Of a stretch of DNA of 35,308 bases, positions 1 to 10,199 are shown piece by piece. A program made the position numbers and the translations under genes. The notes under the pieces are model-generated. The model was not told the origin of the DNA, searched no databases, and saw nothing but the letters and a program-made list of their open reading frames with translations. Each line of letters begins with the position of its first letter. Within the stretch, counting starts at the first letter, position 1. Origin of the DNA: Intrasporangium oryzae NRRL B-24470 (GTDB lineage: Bacteria; Actinomycetota; Actinomycetes; Actinomycetales; Dermatophilaceae); contig NZ_AWSA01000045.1 in NCBI RefSeq assembly GCF_000576595.1, positions 1-35,308 of the forward strand. Direction: 5' to 3'.

Positions 1-423
1 GGGGTCGCGGCGGCCGTGGGCGGTCAGGCCGCGATGCCGGGCGGGGTCGCTGGGCCCGGCGCGGCCGGCGCTGCCGCTCCCGCTCAGGGCAGTGAGTCCG
101 GGCGCTCGTGGGGCTGGAGTCGCGGCAGCCGCGTCCCCACGACGCTCGTCGTCACCGAGGGGCCCCTCGCGGGCACGTCCCTCCCGCTGCGGGGCGGTGG
201 GATCCTCATCGGCCGCAATCCCGAGTGCGCGCTCGTCCTCGACGACGACTACGCGTCGGGGCGGCACTGCCGCATCGTCCAGGGCCCGGAGGGCTGGGTG
301 GTCGAGGACCTCGGCTCCACCAACGGGACCTACATCGGCCGCGAGCGCCTGACGACCCCCCGGCCCGTCGAGGTCGGCACGAGCCTGCGGATCGGCAAGA
401 CCGTCCTCGAGCTGCGGGGCTGA
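1..423 (+). CDS. fhaB: FHA-domain protein FhaB (5' end outside window)
   Basis: The visible C-terminal part is a forkhead-associated domain, which binds phosphothreonine. It shows the FHA signature residues: the IGR turn (nt ~208-216), a SGRHC motif and the GSTNGT motif (nt ~313-330). The frame is open to the left edge and a GTG lies at nt 16, so the true start may be at nt 16 or upstream. Homologues (FhaB/FipA, about 150 aa) are recruited by PknA/PknB phosphorylation to the division and elongation machinery. It sits 4 bp before pstP as the first visible gene of the envelope-signalling operon. An Ala/Gly/Pro-rich linker precedes the domain. Function is inferred from the domain and synteny, with high confidence. 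Confidence 0.92.
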   Translation, partial: GVAAAVGGQAAMPGGVAGPGAAGAAAPAQGSESGRSWGWSRGSRVPTTLVVTEGPLAGTSLPLRGGGILIGRNPECALVLDDDYASGRHCRIVQGPEGWVVEDLGSTNGTYIGRERLTTPRPVEVGTSLRIGKTVLELRG

Positions 424-427
424 CCGG

Positions 428-1842
<1,415 letters not shown>

Positions 1843-1846
<4 letters not shown>

Positions 1847-3237
1847 CGACGACCGTCGAGCCGCTCAACCCGCCGACGCGCCGAGGGCTCGAGCTGGCGC
1901 TCCTGCTCGGGGCCATCGCGATCGTCCTCATCGCGTGGATCACCGTCGACCTCAACCGCAACGGCACGGTCCCGGCCAACATCGTGCCGGTGGCGGGCGG
2001 GCTCTTCGTGCTCGCCCTTGCCGTGCACGTCGTGCTGCGCTGGCGGGCGGCCTACGCCGACCCGCTGCTCCTACCGGTCACGACGGCGCTCAACGGCCTC
2101 GGCCTCGTCATGATCCACCGGCTCGACCTCGCCAAGGGCCAGCTCGGCACCGACGGCGACGCCTACCGGCAGATCGTCTGGACGGCGATCGCCGTGGCCA
2201 TGTCCGTCGCGGTCATCATCCTGCTGCGCGATCACCGGCTGCTCCGCCGCTTCACCTACGTGTCGATGGCCGTCGGCTTCATCCTCCTGCTGCTCCCGCT
2301 CGTGCCCGGCATCGGCCTCTCGGTCAACGGCTCCCAGATCTGGATCAAGCTCGGGCCGCTCAGTTTCCAGCCGGGTGAGTTCGCCAAGATCGCCCTCGCG
2401 ATCTTCTTCGCCGGCTACCTCGTCCAGACGCGTGACGTGCTCTCGCTCGCGGGACGCAAGGTCCTCGGCTTCACGTTCCCGCGCGGGCGCGACCTCGGTC
2501 CCATCCTCGTCGCCTGGGTGCTCGCGCTGCTCATCCTCGTCTTCGAAAAGGACCTCGGCTCGGCCCTGCTCTTCTTCGGTCTCTTCGTGGCGATGCTCTA
2601 CGTCGCGACCGAGCGCGTGTCGTGGATCGCGATCGGCATGCTCCTCTTCTCCGTCGCCGTGGTCTTCGCGCTGTCCGCGTTCACCCACTTCCAGAAGCGC
2701 GTCGACCTCTGGCTCGATCCCTTCTCCGCGGCCAACCTCGAGCGGTCCAACCAGCTCGCCAACGGGCTCTGGGGGATGGCGGCCGGGGGCCTGACCGGCA
2801 CCGGCCTCGGCGCGGGTCGGCCCTGGCTCACGTCGTTCGCCGAGAGCGACTTCATCTACCCGAGCCTCGCTGAGGAGCTCGGCCTCTACGGCTCCATCGC
2901 GATCCTGCTGCTCTACCTGCTCTTCTGCGAGCGTGGTGTTCGCACGGCCCTCGGGGTCCGCGACGGGTTCGGCAAGCTGCTTGCCGTCGGCCTCACCTTC
3001 TCGGTCGCCTTCCAGCTCTTCATCGTCATCGGGGGCGTCACGCGCGTCATCCCGCTGACCGGACTCACGACGCCGTTCATGTCGCTCGGAGGCTCCGCCC
3101 TGCTTGCCAACTGGATCATCATGTCGCTCCTGCTCCGCATCTCCGACCAGGCCCGCCGACCCCTGCCGGACGCCCCGGTCGGCATCGTCGACGACCCGGC
3201 CGAGGCCGAGCCGACGCAGGTGGTGAGGCTGTCGTGA
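1843..3237 (+). CDS. rodA: FtsW/RodA/SpoVE-family peptidoglycan polymerase
   Basis: This 464-aa polytopic membrane protein has about ten hydrophobic segments. It carries the SEDS signature regions: QPGEFAKI near the middle, ESDFIYPSLAEELG, and the C-terminal TPFMSLGGSALLANW. SEDS proteins polymerise lipid II into glycan strands together with a class B PBP, here encoded directly downstream. The ATG at 1843 overlaps the pstP stop (ATGA), and the stop overlaps the pbpA GTG. The cognate PBP and the signalling genes favour RodA (elongation) over FtsW, but sequence alone does not separate them with certainty. Confidence 0.94.
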
Positions 3238-4694
3238 ACACCCCGATCCGGCGGTTGTCCGTCGTCATGGCGGCGCTCTTCACCACGCTGCTCGTCTCGA
3301 CGACGCTCATCCAGTTCGTCCAGGCGAAGACGCTCGACGCCATGCCCGCCAACAAGCGCACGATCCTCGACAACTACGCCCGTGAGCGCGGGTCGATCAT
3401 CGTCGGCGGCCAGGCGGTCGCGAAGTCGGTGCCCGTCGAGGACCAGTACCAGTTCCTGCGCACCTACCCCCAGGGCAAGCTCTACTCCCAGGTCACGGGC
3501 TTCTACTCGTATGCCGTCGGGGCGCCGTACGGCCTCGAGCACGCCTCCGACGACCTCCTCTCGGGCAACTCCGACACCCTGTTCGTCCGGCGTGTCACCG
3601 ACCTCATCACCGGACGCAAGACCGCCGGCGCGACGCTCGACCTGACGATCAACGTCAAGGCCCAGAAGGCCGCCGACCAGGGCCTCGGCAAGAGCCGGGG
3701 CGCCGTGGTCGCCCTCGACCCGCGGACCGGCGCGATCCTCGCCATGGTGAGCCACCCGCAGTTCGACCCCAACCCGATCTCGAGCCACGACCTCGCCACG
3801 GCGTCCAAGGCCTGGGAGGCGCTCGCGTCCGACCCGAACAAGGCGTTCCTCAACCGGTCGATCAACGAGCTCTACCCTCCTGGCTCGACGTTCAAGGTGG
3901 TGACGGCGGCGGCCGCGCTCGAGGAGGGCGTCGTCACCGACGAGAACTCCGTCGTCCCCGGACCCGCGGTGCTGGACCTGCCCCTGACCGACACCAACCT
4001 GCCCAACGAGAACCGGCAGCCGTGCGGTCCGGGCGACAAGACGACCCTCATCCATGCGCTCGAGATCTCGTGCAACACCGCATTCGGCTCCCTCGGGCTC
4101 CAGCTCGGGGGCGAGAAGCTGCGCGCCCAGGCGGCAAAGTTCGGCTTCGGCGACGTCATCCAGATCCCGATGCGCGTCACGCCGAGCTCGGTGCCGGCCG
4201 ACCTCAACGCGCCGCAGGCGGCCCAGTCGGCGATCGGCCAGTACGAGGTGAAGACGACGCCGCTGCAGATGGCGATGGTCGCGGCGGGGATCGCCAACCA
4301 GGGCCGGGTCATGACGCCTTACCTCATCGACCAGGTGCGCAGCGCCAACCTCGACGTCATCCAATCGACGCCCGAGCCGGTCGAGCTCTCGCAGGCCGTG
4401 TCGCCCCAGACCGCCGACATCCTCACGAAGATGATGGTCTCGGTCGTCGACAACGGCAGCGGCGCCCGCGCCCAGATCCCGGGTGTCAAGGTCGCGGGCA
4501 AGACCGGCACGGCCCAGCACGACCTCGGCAAGCCGCCGCACGCCTGGTTCATCAGCTTCGCCCCGGCCGACAACCCGCAGGTCGCGGTCGCGGTCGTCGT
4601 CGAGGACGGCGGCGTCACGGGCAGCGAGGTCGGTGGCGGCCGCATCGCCGCACCCATCGCGCGCGAGGTCATGAAGGCGGTGCTCGGCAAGTGA
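3234..4694 (+). CDS. pbpA: Penicillin-binding protein PbpA (class B transpeptidase)
   Basis: This 486-aa protein has an N-terminal membrane anchor (about residues 8-30), a dimerisation-like region and a transpeptidase domain. The penicillin-binding motifs are S218-x-x-K221 (STFK), S279-C-N281 and K423-T-G425. It cross-links peptide stems in the periplasm, working with the RodA-type polymerase upstream. It lacks PASTA repeats, as is usual for actinobacterial PbpA. The GTG start at 3234 overlaps the rodA stop, and the stop overlaps the pknA GTG. In Mycobacterium, PknB phosphorylates PbpA; that link is established there and inferred here. Confidence 0.96.
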   Translation: MNTPIRRLSVVMAALFTTLLVSTTLIQFVQAKTLDAMPANKRTILDNYARERGSIIVGGQAVAKSVPVEDQYQFLRTYPQGKLYSQVTGFYSYAVGAPYGLEHASDDLLSGNSDTLFVRRVTDLITGRKTAGATLDLTINVKAQKAADQGLGKSRGAVVALDPRTGAILAMVSHPQFDPNPISSHDLATASKAWEALASDPNKAFLNRSINELYPPGSTFKVVTAAAALEEGVVTDENSVVPGPAVLDLPLTDTNLPNENRQPCGPGDKTTLIHALEISCNTAFGSLGLQLGGEKLRAQAAKFGFGDVIQIPMRVTPSSVPADLNAPQAAQSAIGQYEVKTTPLQMAMVAAGIANQGRVMTPYLIDQVRSANLDVIQSTPEPVELSQAVSPQTADILTKMMVSVVDNGSGARAQIPGVKVAGKTGTAQHDLGKPPHAWFISFAPADNPQVAVAVVVEDGGVTGSEVGGGRIAAPIAREVMKAVLGK

Positions 4695-5998
4695 CGTCCG
4701 ACCAGCACCGACAGCTCGCGTCAGGGCAGCTCCTCGGCGGCCGCTACACCCTCGGGGCGCCGATCGCCGCGGGTGGCATGGGCGACGTCTGGGAGGGGAC
4801 CGACGAGGTCCTCGGGCGCCCGGTCGCCGTCAAGGTGATGCGCCCGCGCGGCCCCGACGACGACCTGTTCCTCCCGCGCTTCCGCGACGAGGCGCGGCAT
4901 ACGGCCTCGCTCCAGCACCCCAACATCGCCGCCGTCTACGACTACGGCGAGGAAGACGGCGTCGCCTACCTCGTCATGGAGCTCGTCCCGGGCCAGACGC
5001 TCTCGGAGGTCATCCGCGACTCCGGGGGGCTCGAGCCCGAGCAGGTTCGCTCGATCATCGGGCAGGCGGCGCTGGCGCTCTCCGCGGCGCACGAGGCGGG
5101 GGTCGTCCACCGCGACGTCAAGCCGGCCAACATCATCATCACGCCGGAGGGCCAGGCCAAGTTGACCGACTTCGGGATCGCCCGGGCCGGCAACGGGTCG
5201 GGGCACACGCTGACGGGCGAGGTCCTCGGCACGCCCGACTACATCAGTCCGGAGCAGGCGCTCGGTCAGGAGGCGACCCGGGCGAGCGACATCTACGCCC
5301 TCGGGGTCGTGGCCCACGAGATGCTCACCGGCGTCAAGCCCTTCGACATGGGGACCCCCGTCGCGACCGCGCTCGCGCAGGTCAACGACGCGGCGCCGCC
5401 GCTGCCCGACACGGTCCCGCTCGACGTGCGCTCGACCATCGAGGCGTGCCTCGCGAAGAACCCCGAGGACCGCCCGAGCGACGCCAGTGTCGTCGCCGAG
5501 GCCCTCGGTATGCCGCTGGGCTCCCTCCCCGGGGTCACCCCGCCGTCCGACACGGCCGTGACTCAGGCCCTGCCGATCCCGCCGTCGGCCGGCGCGGACG
5601 CCACCCGGGCGATGACGGTGCTCGCGAGCACCCCGACGCCCGCCTGGGCGACCCGAGGCGGTCTCGCGGCCGAGCGACAGCGGGTGGAGCGACGTCGGCG
5701 CCGGGTCGTCATGGTCGCGGGGGGTGTTGTCGCGGTCTTGGTGGCCGGCGCCTTCGTGCTCGGCTCCATGCTCGGCGGCCCCAAGCAGGCCGCAGGGGCG
5801 GGCACGCCTACGAGGCCGGCCGCCACGAGTGGTGTTGCCGACCCGTCCACGACCTCGGACCCGCCGACCACCTCGACGCGGCCGACCTCCACTCCGACCA
5901 CCCCCACCTCGGTGGCGACCTCCAGCCCCACGAAGGCCACGTCAACGCCAGTACCCCCCGGACCCGGCAGGGGCAAGGGCAAGGGGAAGAACAGATGA
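4691..5998 (+). CDS. pknA: Ser/Thr protein kinase PknA
   Basis: This 435-aa transmembrane kinase has a glycine loop AAGGMGDVWEG, a VAVKVM lysine, HRDVKPAN, DFG and a SPEQAL motif, spanning about residues 10-275. A juxtamembrane linker is followed by one membrane segment (about 338-362) and a Thr/Pro/Ser-rich tail ending in a Gly/Lys run. There are no PASTA repeats, which distinguishes it from PknB. It phosphorylates division and elongation proteins. The GTG at 4691 overlaps the pbpA stop. The stop overlaps the start of a 55-codon ORF rather than pknB directly. Confidence 0.95.
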   Translation: MTSDQHRQLASGQLLGGRYTLGAPIAAGGMGDVWEGTDEVLGRPVAVKVMRPRGPDDDLFLPRFRDEARHTASLQHPNIAAVYDYGEEDGVAYLVMELVPGQTLSEVIRDSGGLEPEQVRSIIGQAALALSAAHEAGVVHRDVKPANIIITPEGQAKLTDFGIARAGNGSGHTLTGEVLGTPDYISPEQALGQEATRASDIYALGVVAHEMLTGVKPFDMGTPVATALAQVNDAAPPLPDTVPLDVRSTIEACLAKNPEDRPSDASVVAEALGMPLGSLPGVTPPSDTAVTQALPIPPSAGADATRAMTVLASTPTPAWATRGGLAAERQRVERRRRRVVMVAGGVVAVLVAGAFVLGSMLGGPKQAAGAGTPTRPAATSGVADPSTTSDPPTTSTRPTSTPTTPTSVATSSPTKATSTPVPPGPGRGKGKGKNR

Positions 5999-6162
5999 CC
6001 CGACCACCGACCGCGACAGAGTTCGGAGCCATGACCAGCGAACCCTCGCGCCGACCGGCGGCCACGACCGCCCGGCAGCCCTCGACCCGGCAGCGCGCCG
6101 GCCACCCCGACCACACCGGCTACACCGGCTACACCGGCCACGAGCAGAGGCGGTCATCGTGA
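5995..6162 (+). CDS. 55-aa linker ORF between pknA and pknB
   Basis: This short ORF has an ATG that overlaps the pknA stop (ATGA, 5995-5998) and a TGA that overlaps the pknB GTG (GTGA, 6159-6162). It therefore bridges the two kinase genes in a third frame. The product is polar, rich in Thr, Arg, Pro and Ser, and has a TGYTGYTG repeat near its C-terminus. It shows no domain and no hydrophobic segment. The double overlap argues that it is translated, at least to carry ribosomes from pknA into pknB. Whether the peptide itself has a function is unknown. The alternative is a remnant of an intergenic spacer. Confidence 0.6.
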   Translation: MTRPPTATEFGAMTSEPSRRPAATTARQPSTRQRAGHPDHTGYTGYTGHEQRRSS

Positions 6163-8009
6163 CGCCCTCTCGCATCCTCGGCGGCCGCTACGAGGTCGGT
6201 GAGCTCATCGGTCGCGGGGGCATGGCCGACGTCCATCTCGGGCACGACACGCGCCTCGGTCGCCAGGTGGCGATCAAGATGCTGCGCTCCGACCTGGCCC
6301 GCGACACCAACTTCCTCATGCGCTTCCGGCGCGAGGCGCAGTCGGCGGCCGGGCTCAACCACCCCTCGATCGTGGCGATCTTCGACTCCGGTGAGGACGA
6401 GTCCGGCATCGATCCCGCGACCGGCGCGCGCGCCACGGTTCCGTACATCGTCATGGAGTACGTCGAGGGGCAGACCCTTCGGCAGTACCTCACGGCCCGC
6501 GGACAGCTCGACCCGCGGGACGCCATCCGGATCACCGAGGGCATCCTCGACGCCCTCGCGTACAGCCACCGGATGGGGATCGTCCACCGCGACATGAAGC
6601 CGGCCAACGTCATGATCACTGCCTCCGGCGGCGTCAAGGTGATGGACTTCGGCATCGCGCGGGCCATCGCCGACACCGCCGCGACCATGACGCAGACCCA
6701 GTCGGTCGTCGGCACCGCCCAGTACCTCTCTCCGGAGCAGGCGCAGGGGCAGACGGTCGACGCGCGGTCCGACCTCTACTCGACCGGCTGCCTCCTCTTC
6801 GAGCTGCTGACCGGCCGGCCCCCCTTCATGGGCGACTCGCCCGTCGCCATCGCCTACCAGCACGTGGGCGAGCTCCCGCAGCCGCCGAGCATCTTCAACG
6901 ACGCCGTCGCGGGCGACCTCGACGCCGTCACCCTCCACGCCCTGACCAAGGACCGTGACCTGCGGTACCAGACGGCCGATGCCTTCCGCGCCGATCTCGA
7001 GAACATCCGTCTCGGGCGGCAGATCAGCGCGGCGGCACTCGGGACGGCGGCTGCCATCGGGGCCGCGGCGACCCAGACGCTACCGGCGTCGTATGCCGTT
7101 GCCGGGACCCCGACCGCGGTGCAGCCGCCCATCACGTCGCGGAGCGAGCGCTACGGCAACACGGCCGGCCTGCCCCCCGTCGGCCATGACGAGGACGAGG
7201 ACGACGGCCGCCGCGGGAACGGCGCCCGGACCGCCCTCATCACGATCGCGATCCTCGCCCTGCTCGGACTCATCGGCTGGGGCGCCGTGACGTGGTTCGG
7301 CAACCAGGCCCCACAGACCGTGACGGTCTCGGTTCCCTCTCTCAAGGGCAAGACCGAGGCCGAGGCCGCGCAGCTTCTCGCGAACGCCCAGCTCCAGGGC
7401 CAGTCGACGAAGGCCGCGAGCACGGACGTCCCGGCGGGGCAGGTCATCGACCAGGACCCCACCGCCGGGACGCAGGTGGCCGTGCAGTCGACGGTCAAGT
7501 ACCGCGTGTCGACCGGCGCGGGCAGCGTCGCCATCCCCGACGTCACGAACTTCCCCCAGGACCAGGCGCGCGCCGAGCTCGAGAAGGCCGGACTTGTCGT
7601 CGCACAGATCGTCACCGAGGACACCCCCGACCGCGACAAGGACCGCGTGACGAAGACCGACCCGCCGGCGAACACGACCGTCGACAAGGGCTCCTCCGTC
7701 CGGATCTTGGTCGCGAGCGGCAAGGTCAAGGTGCCGACGGACCTCGTCGGTCAGGACTGGGTGCTGGCCGCGAGCAGCCTCAAGGACCAGCGCCTCAAGG
7801 CCAAGAAGATCACGGTGACGACTGCCGACGCCGCGCCCGACACCGTGCTCGAGGTCGCAAAGGCCGGTGAGGTCGTCGACTTCGGGACGACGATCGAGGT
7901 CAAGGTGGCGGCAGCGCCCGCACCGGCACCGTCGACGGTGACCCTCACCCCGACGGTGACCGACAGCACTCCGGCACCCACGAGCACGTCCTCACCCGGC
8001 GGCGGCTGA
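6159..8009 (+). CDS. pknB: PASTA-domain Ser/Thr protein kinase PknB
   Basis: This 616-aa protein has a kinase domain (residues ~10-275) with GRGGMADVHLG, the VAIK lysine near residue 40, HRDMKPAN near 141 and DFG. Its activation loop contains TQTQSVVGTAQY, matching the autophosphorylated TxT of mycobacterial PknB. A membrane segment at about 358-380 leads to three extracellular PASTA repeats (about 388-590), each beginning with a V-P-x-L or I-P-D-V type strand, then a Pro/Thr tail. PASTA repeats sense muropeptides or lipid II, and the kinase tunes cell-wall synthesis. Many actinobacterial homologues have four repeats; three are visible here. The GTG at 6159 is coupled to the upstream 55-aa ORF. 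Confidence 0.96.
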   Translation: MTPSRILGGRYEVGELIGRGGMADVHLGHDTRLGRQVAIKMLRSDLARDTNFLMRFRREAQSAAGLNHPSIVAIFDSGEDESGIDPATGARATVPYIVMEYVEGQTLRQYLTARGQLDPRDAIRITEGILDALAYSHRMGIVHRDMKPANVMITASGGVKVMDFGIARAIADTAATMTQTQSVVGTAQYLSPEQAQGQTVDARSDLYSTGCLLFELLTGRPPFMGDSPVAIAYQHVGELPQPPSIFNDAVAGDLDAVTLHALTKDRDLRYQTADAFRADLENIRLGRQISAAALGTAAAIGAAATQTLPASYAVAGTPTAVQPPITSRSERYGNTAGLPPVGHDEDEDDGRRGNGARTALITIAILALLGLIGWGAVTWFGNQAPQTVTVSVPSLKGKTEAEAAQLLANAQLQGQSTKAASTDVPAGQVIDQDPTAGTQVAVQSTVKYRVSTGAGSVAIPDVTNFPQDQARAELEKAGLVVAQIVTEDTPDRDKDRVTKTDPPANTTVDKGSSVRILVASGKVKVPTDLVGQDWVLAASSLKDQRLKAKKITVTTADAAPDTVLEVAKAGEVVDFGTTIEVKVAAAPAPAPSTVTLTPTVTDSTPAPTSTSSPGGG

Positions 8010-8041
8010 GGCAGAGACGCCCACCCGGAGTGAAGCAGGCT

Positions 8042-8080
8042 GAACAGGGCCCCCGACCGATCCGGTCGGGGGCCCTGTTC
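8042..8080. terminator. Strong hairpin terminator after pknB
   Basis: A perfect 18-bp inverted repeat (8042-8059 with 8063-8080) has a 3-nt loop. It lies between the pknB stop and the 3' end of the opposing amidotransferase gene. There is no clear U-tract, which is usual for high-GC actinobacteria. Because the stem is perfect it can serve both convergent transcripts. Confidence 0.85.
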
Positions 8081-8145
8081 ATGATCTCGACTCCGTGGTG
8101 CTCCCAGCCGTCGAGGCGTGCCCGCCAACCCTCGGGGCGGCCGTC

Positions 8146-8808
8146 TCAGACCGCGGCAGTGACGAGCGGGCTCAGCCCCTTGGAGCGGGCCACCGCACCG
8201 GGGTCGCCACAGAGCGCGAGAAAGTTGGCGAGCATCCGATGGCCGCCCTCGGTGAGCACGCTCTCGGGGTGGAACTGGACGCCGTGGAGCGGCAGGGTGC
8301 GGTGGCGGACCGACATGATCAGCCCGGAGTCGGTGTGGCCGGTGGCGACGAGCTCGTCGGGGAGCGTGGCGGGGTCGATCGTCAGCGAGTGGTAGCGGGT
8401 CGCCGTGAAGGGCGAGGGCAGCCCCTGGAGCACGCCGGTCCCGTCGTGGTGGACGAGCGAGGTCTTGCCGTGGAGCAGCTCGGGGGCCCGGCCGACGGTG
8501 GCGCCGAAGACGACCCCGAGCGCCTGGTGCCCGAGGCACACCCCGAACATCGGCAGCCCGGTCCGGGCGCACTCGCGGATCATGTCCATCGAGACGCCGG
8601 CGGCCTCCGGCGTCCCCGGCCCCGGGGAGACGAGCACCCCGTCGTATGCCGCTGAGTCCCTCGGTGCCACCGCATCGTTGCGCACGACGTGGCACTCGGC
8701 TCCGAGCTGCTCGAGGTAGCCGACGATCGTCCAGACGAAGCTGTCGTAGTTGTCGACGACGAGGATGCGTCGAGGGCGGGATGGGGCGGGGCTTGAGGGC
8801 GTGTCCAT
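8146..8808 (-). CDS. pabA: Class I glutamine amidotransferase, TrpG/PabA type
   Basis: This 220-aa protein has the glutaminase signature: DNYDSF near the N-terminus, SPGPGTP, the nucleophile Cys in FGVCLGHQALG, and HPES with the catalytic His and Glu. It releases ammonia from glutamine for the partner synthase that aminates chorismate, either in folate (aminodeoxychorismate) or tryptophan (anthranilate) synthesis. The same gene lies beside pknB in mycobacteria, where it is named trpG. No synthase subunit is in the window, so the pathway is not settled. The ATG at 8808 follows an AGGA element about 7 nt upstream. Confidence 0.92.
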   Translation of the reverse strand: MDTPSSPAPSRPRRILVVDNYDSFVWTIVGYLEQLGAECHVVRNDAVAPRDSAAYDGVLVSPGPGTPEAAGVSMDMIRECARTGLPMFGVCLGHQALGVVFGATVGRAPELLHGKTSLVHHDGTGVLQGLPSPFTATRYHSLTIDPATLPDELVATGHTDSGLIMSVRHRTLPLHGVQFHPESVLTEGGHRMLANFLALCGDPGAVARSKGLSPLVTAAV

Positions 8809-8855
8809 GGGGGTCCTGCTCACGGTTGCGGGTGGTGCACCGGTGGTGCGGCTGC

Positions 8856-9815
8856 TCAGCCGATCGGGGTGGCGTGCTGGAGGTCGACCGAACCCGAGTA
8901 TGCCGGGAACTCGAACTTGTCGTTCGAGCGGACCTCGTAGCCGAGACCGACGGCGTCGACCCACTGGCGGTAGATGGCGACGGTCGGGTCGGCGTCGAGG
9001 CCGGCTCGCATCCGGTCGACGTCGCCGATGGCCTTGATCCTGTAGGGAGGGGCGTAGACGCGGCCCTGCAGGATGAGGGTGTTGCCGACGCAGCGGACCG
9101 CGCTCGTCGAGATGACGCGCTGGTCCTGGATCATCATGGCCGTGGCGCCGGAGGCCCAGAGCGCGTTGACGACTCCCTGGACGTCCTGCTGGTGCACGAC
9201 GATGTCGTCGGCCGTGTAGCCGTTGGGGAGCGAGTCGGCCGAGCGCTGGGCGTCGTTGAGGGTGACCTCGACGCCGGGCCCCTTGGCGGTCGTCGTCGCC
9301 GCCTCCGGCGCGAGCTCCTTGGCCCGCTGGGTGAGCTGGGCGATGCGCGCGTCGGTCGGTCCGCTGGCCGCCGAGAGGCCGTCGACCTCCTTCTGGAGCG
9401 CGTCGAGCCGCTGGACCTTCTCGGCGACCCGGGCGTCCCCGGCGATGATGAGGGCGGGGAGGTCCCGGTCGGCCCGGAGGTCGCTGCCCTGGGCGGCCTG
9501 GAAGCTCATCGCGAACATGAGACCGGCGCCGGCCGTGACGAGCGGGACGAGGACGCCCCACGTGGCCCGACGGCGGGAGGTGGCGGGCGTGACTCCGGAG
9601 GAGCCGTCCGTGCGTCCGCGGCTCGGCGTGGTGTCCGTCATGTCCTCCGTCGCGTCCTCCGTCGCGTCCTCCGTCGCGTCCTCCGTCGCGTCCTCCGTCG
9701 CGTCCTCCGTCAGGTTGTCGGTCAGGTTGTCGGTCGTGGTCTCGGTGGGGTCGCTCGACGGGATGCCGGCGTCGTCGCTCGGGTCGTCGCTCGCGCGATC
9801 GACTTCGCTCACCAT
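8856..9815 (-). CDS. DUF881-family membrane protein
   Basis: This 319-aa protein is the neighbour of crgA and pabA in many actinobacteria (Rv0012-like). It has a disordered acidic N-terminus of about 80 residues, one membrane segment (about 83-105), a coiled-coil-like stretch (about 120-175) and a C-terminal extracytoplasmic domain with the DUF881-type pattern: GPGVEVTLND, DIVVHQQDVQGVVNALWASGA and CVGNTLILQG. The function is unknown; its conserved position suggests a divisome or envelope role. The ATG at 9815 has a GAGAGGTGG ribosome site. The N-terminus contains a TEDA repeat array encoded by a 12-bp tandem repeat. Confidence 0.87.
   Translation of the reverse strand: MVSEVDRASDDPSDDAGIPSSDPTETTTDNLTDNLTEDATEDATEDATEDATEDATEDMTDTTPSRGRTDGSSGVTPATSRRRATWGVLVPLVTAGAGLMFAMSFQAAQGSDLRADRDLPALIIAGDARVAEKVQRLDALQKEVDGLSAASGPTDARIAQLTQRAKELAPEAATTTAKGPGVEVTLNDAQRSADSLPNGYTADDIVVHQQDVQGVVNALWASGATAMMIQDQRVISTSAVRCVGNTLILQGRVYAPPYRIKAIGDVDRMRAGLDADPTVAIYRQWVDAVGLGYEVRSNDKFEFPAYSGSVDLQHATPIG
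9642..9734 (-). repeat. Tandem 12-bp repeats in the DUF881 gene
   Basis: Five perfect copies of gtcctccgtcgc (9642-9701) plus a partial copy encode repeated Thr-Glu-Asp-Ala. Two copies of a related 12-mer follow (9711-9734) and encode Asn-Leu-Thr-Asp. The array keeps frame and lies in the predicted disordered cytoplasmic tail, so copy number could vary without breaking the gene. Confidence 0.9.
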
Positions 9816-9884
9816 GCGGGGCCACCTCTCAATTAGGCTGTGCACACCTATTCTGACCCACGCTCTGACCATGAGGAGCCCGCA

Positions 9885-10136
9885 GTGCCCGAGTCCCGAG
9901 GGCGCGACCGCAAGGCCGCCCCGTACATCCCCCCGAAGTCGAGCAAGGCCACCGAGCCCAACCCGACCTGGTGGGCGCCCGTCTTCATCACGCTGCTCGT
10001 GCTCGGCCTGCTGTGGATCGTCGTCTACTACATCTCCGCCTCGCAGTACCCCATCGGCTCGATCGGCGTCTGGAACCTCGCCATCGGCTTCGCCCTGCTC
10101 ATGGGCGGCTTCATCATGACCATGCGCTGGCGCTGA
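9885..10136 (+). CDS. crgA: Cell division protein CrgA
   Basis: This 83-aa protein has a basic, Pro/Lys-rich N-terminus and two membrane helices (about 30-52 and 60-78). It has the CrgA features NPTWWAPVF, a short YPIGSIGVWN loop and a C-terminal MRWR. CrgA coordinates FtsZ-ring and peptidoglycan synthesis factors in actinobacteria. The GTG at 9885 is chosen because a GAGGAG ribosome site lies 6 nt upstream and the resulting N-terminus resembles family members. The ATG at 9840 would add 15 unsupported residues. The gene is divergent from the DUF881 gene and convergent with the kinase gene across the DnaA-box cluster. Confidence 0.95.
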   Translation: MPESRGRDRKAAPYIPPKSSKATEPNPTWWAPVFITLLVLGLLWIVVYYISASQYPIGSIGVWNLAIGFALLMGGFIMTMRWR

Positions 10137-10199
10137 CCGACGACGCTGGCCACCAACGCTGGGCCTATCCGGCGGGCTGTCCCCACGGCCCCCACACCC

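Noticed and set aside
9642-9734. Tandem repeats as a CRISPR array
   Set aside because: Units are 12 bp, directly abutting, without spacers, and lie in frame inside a gene.
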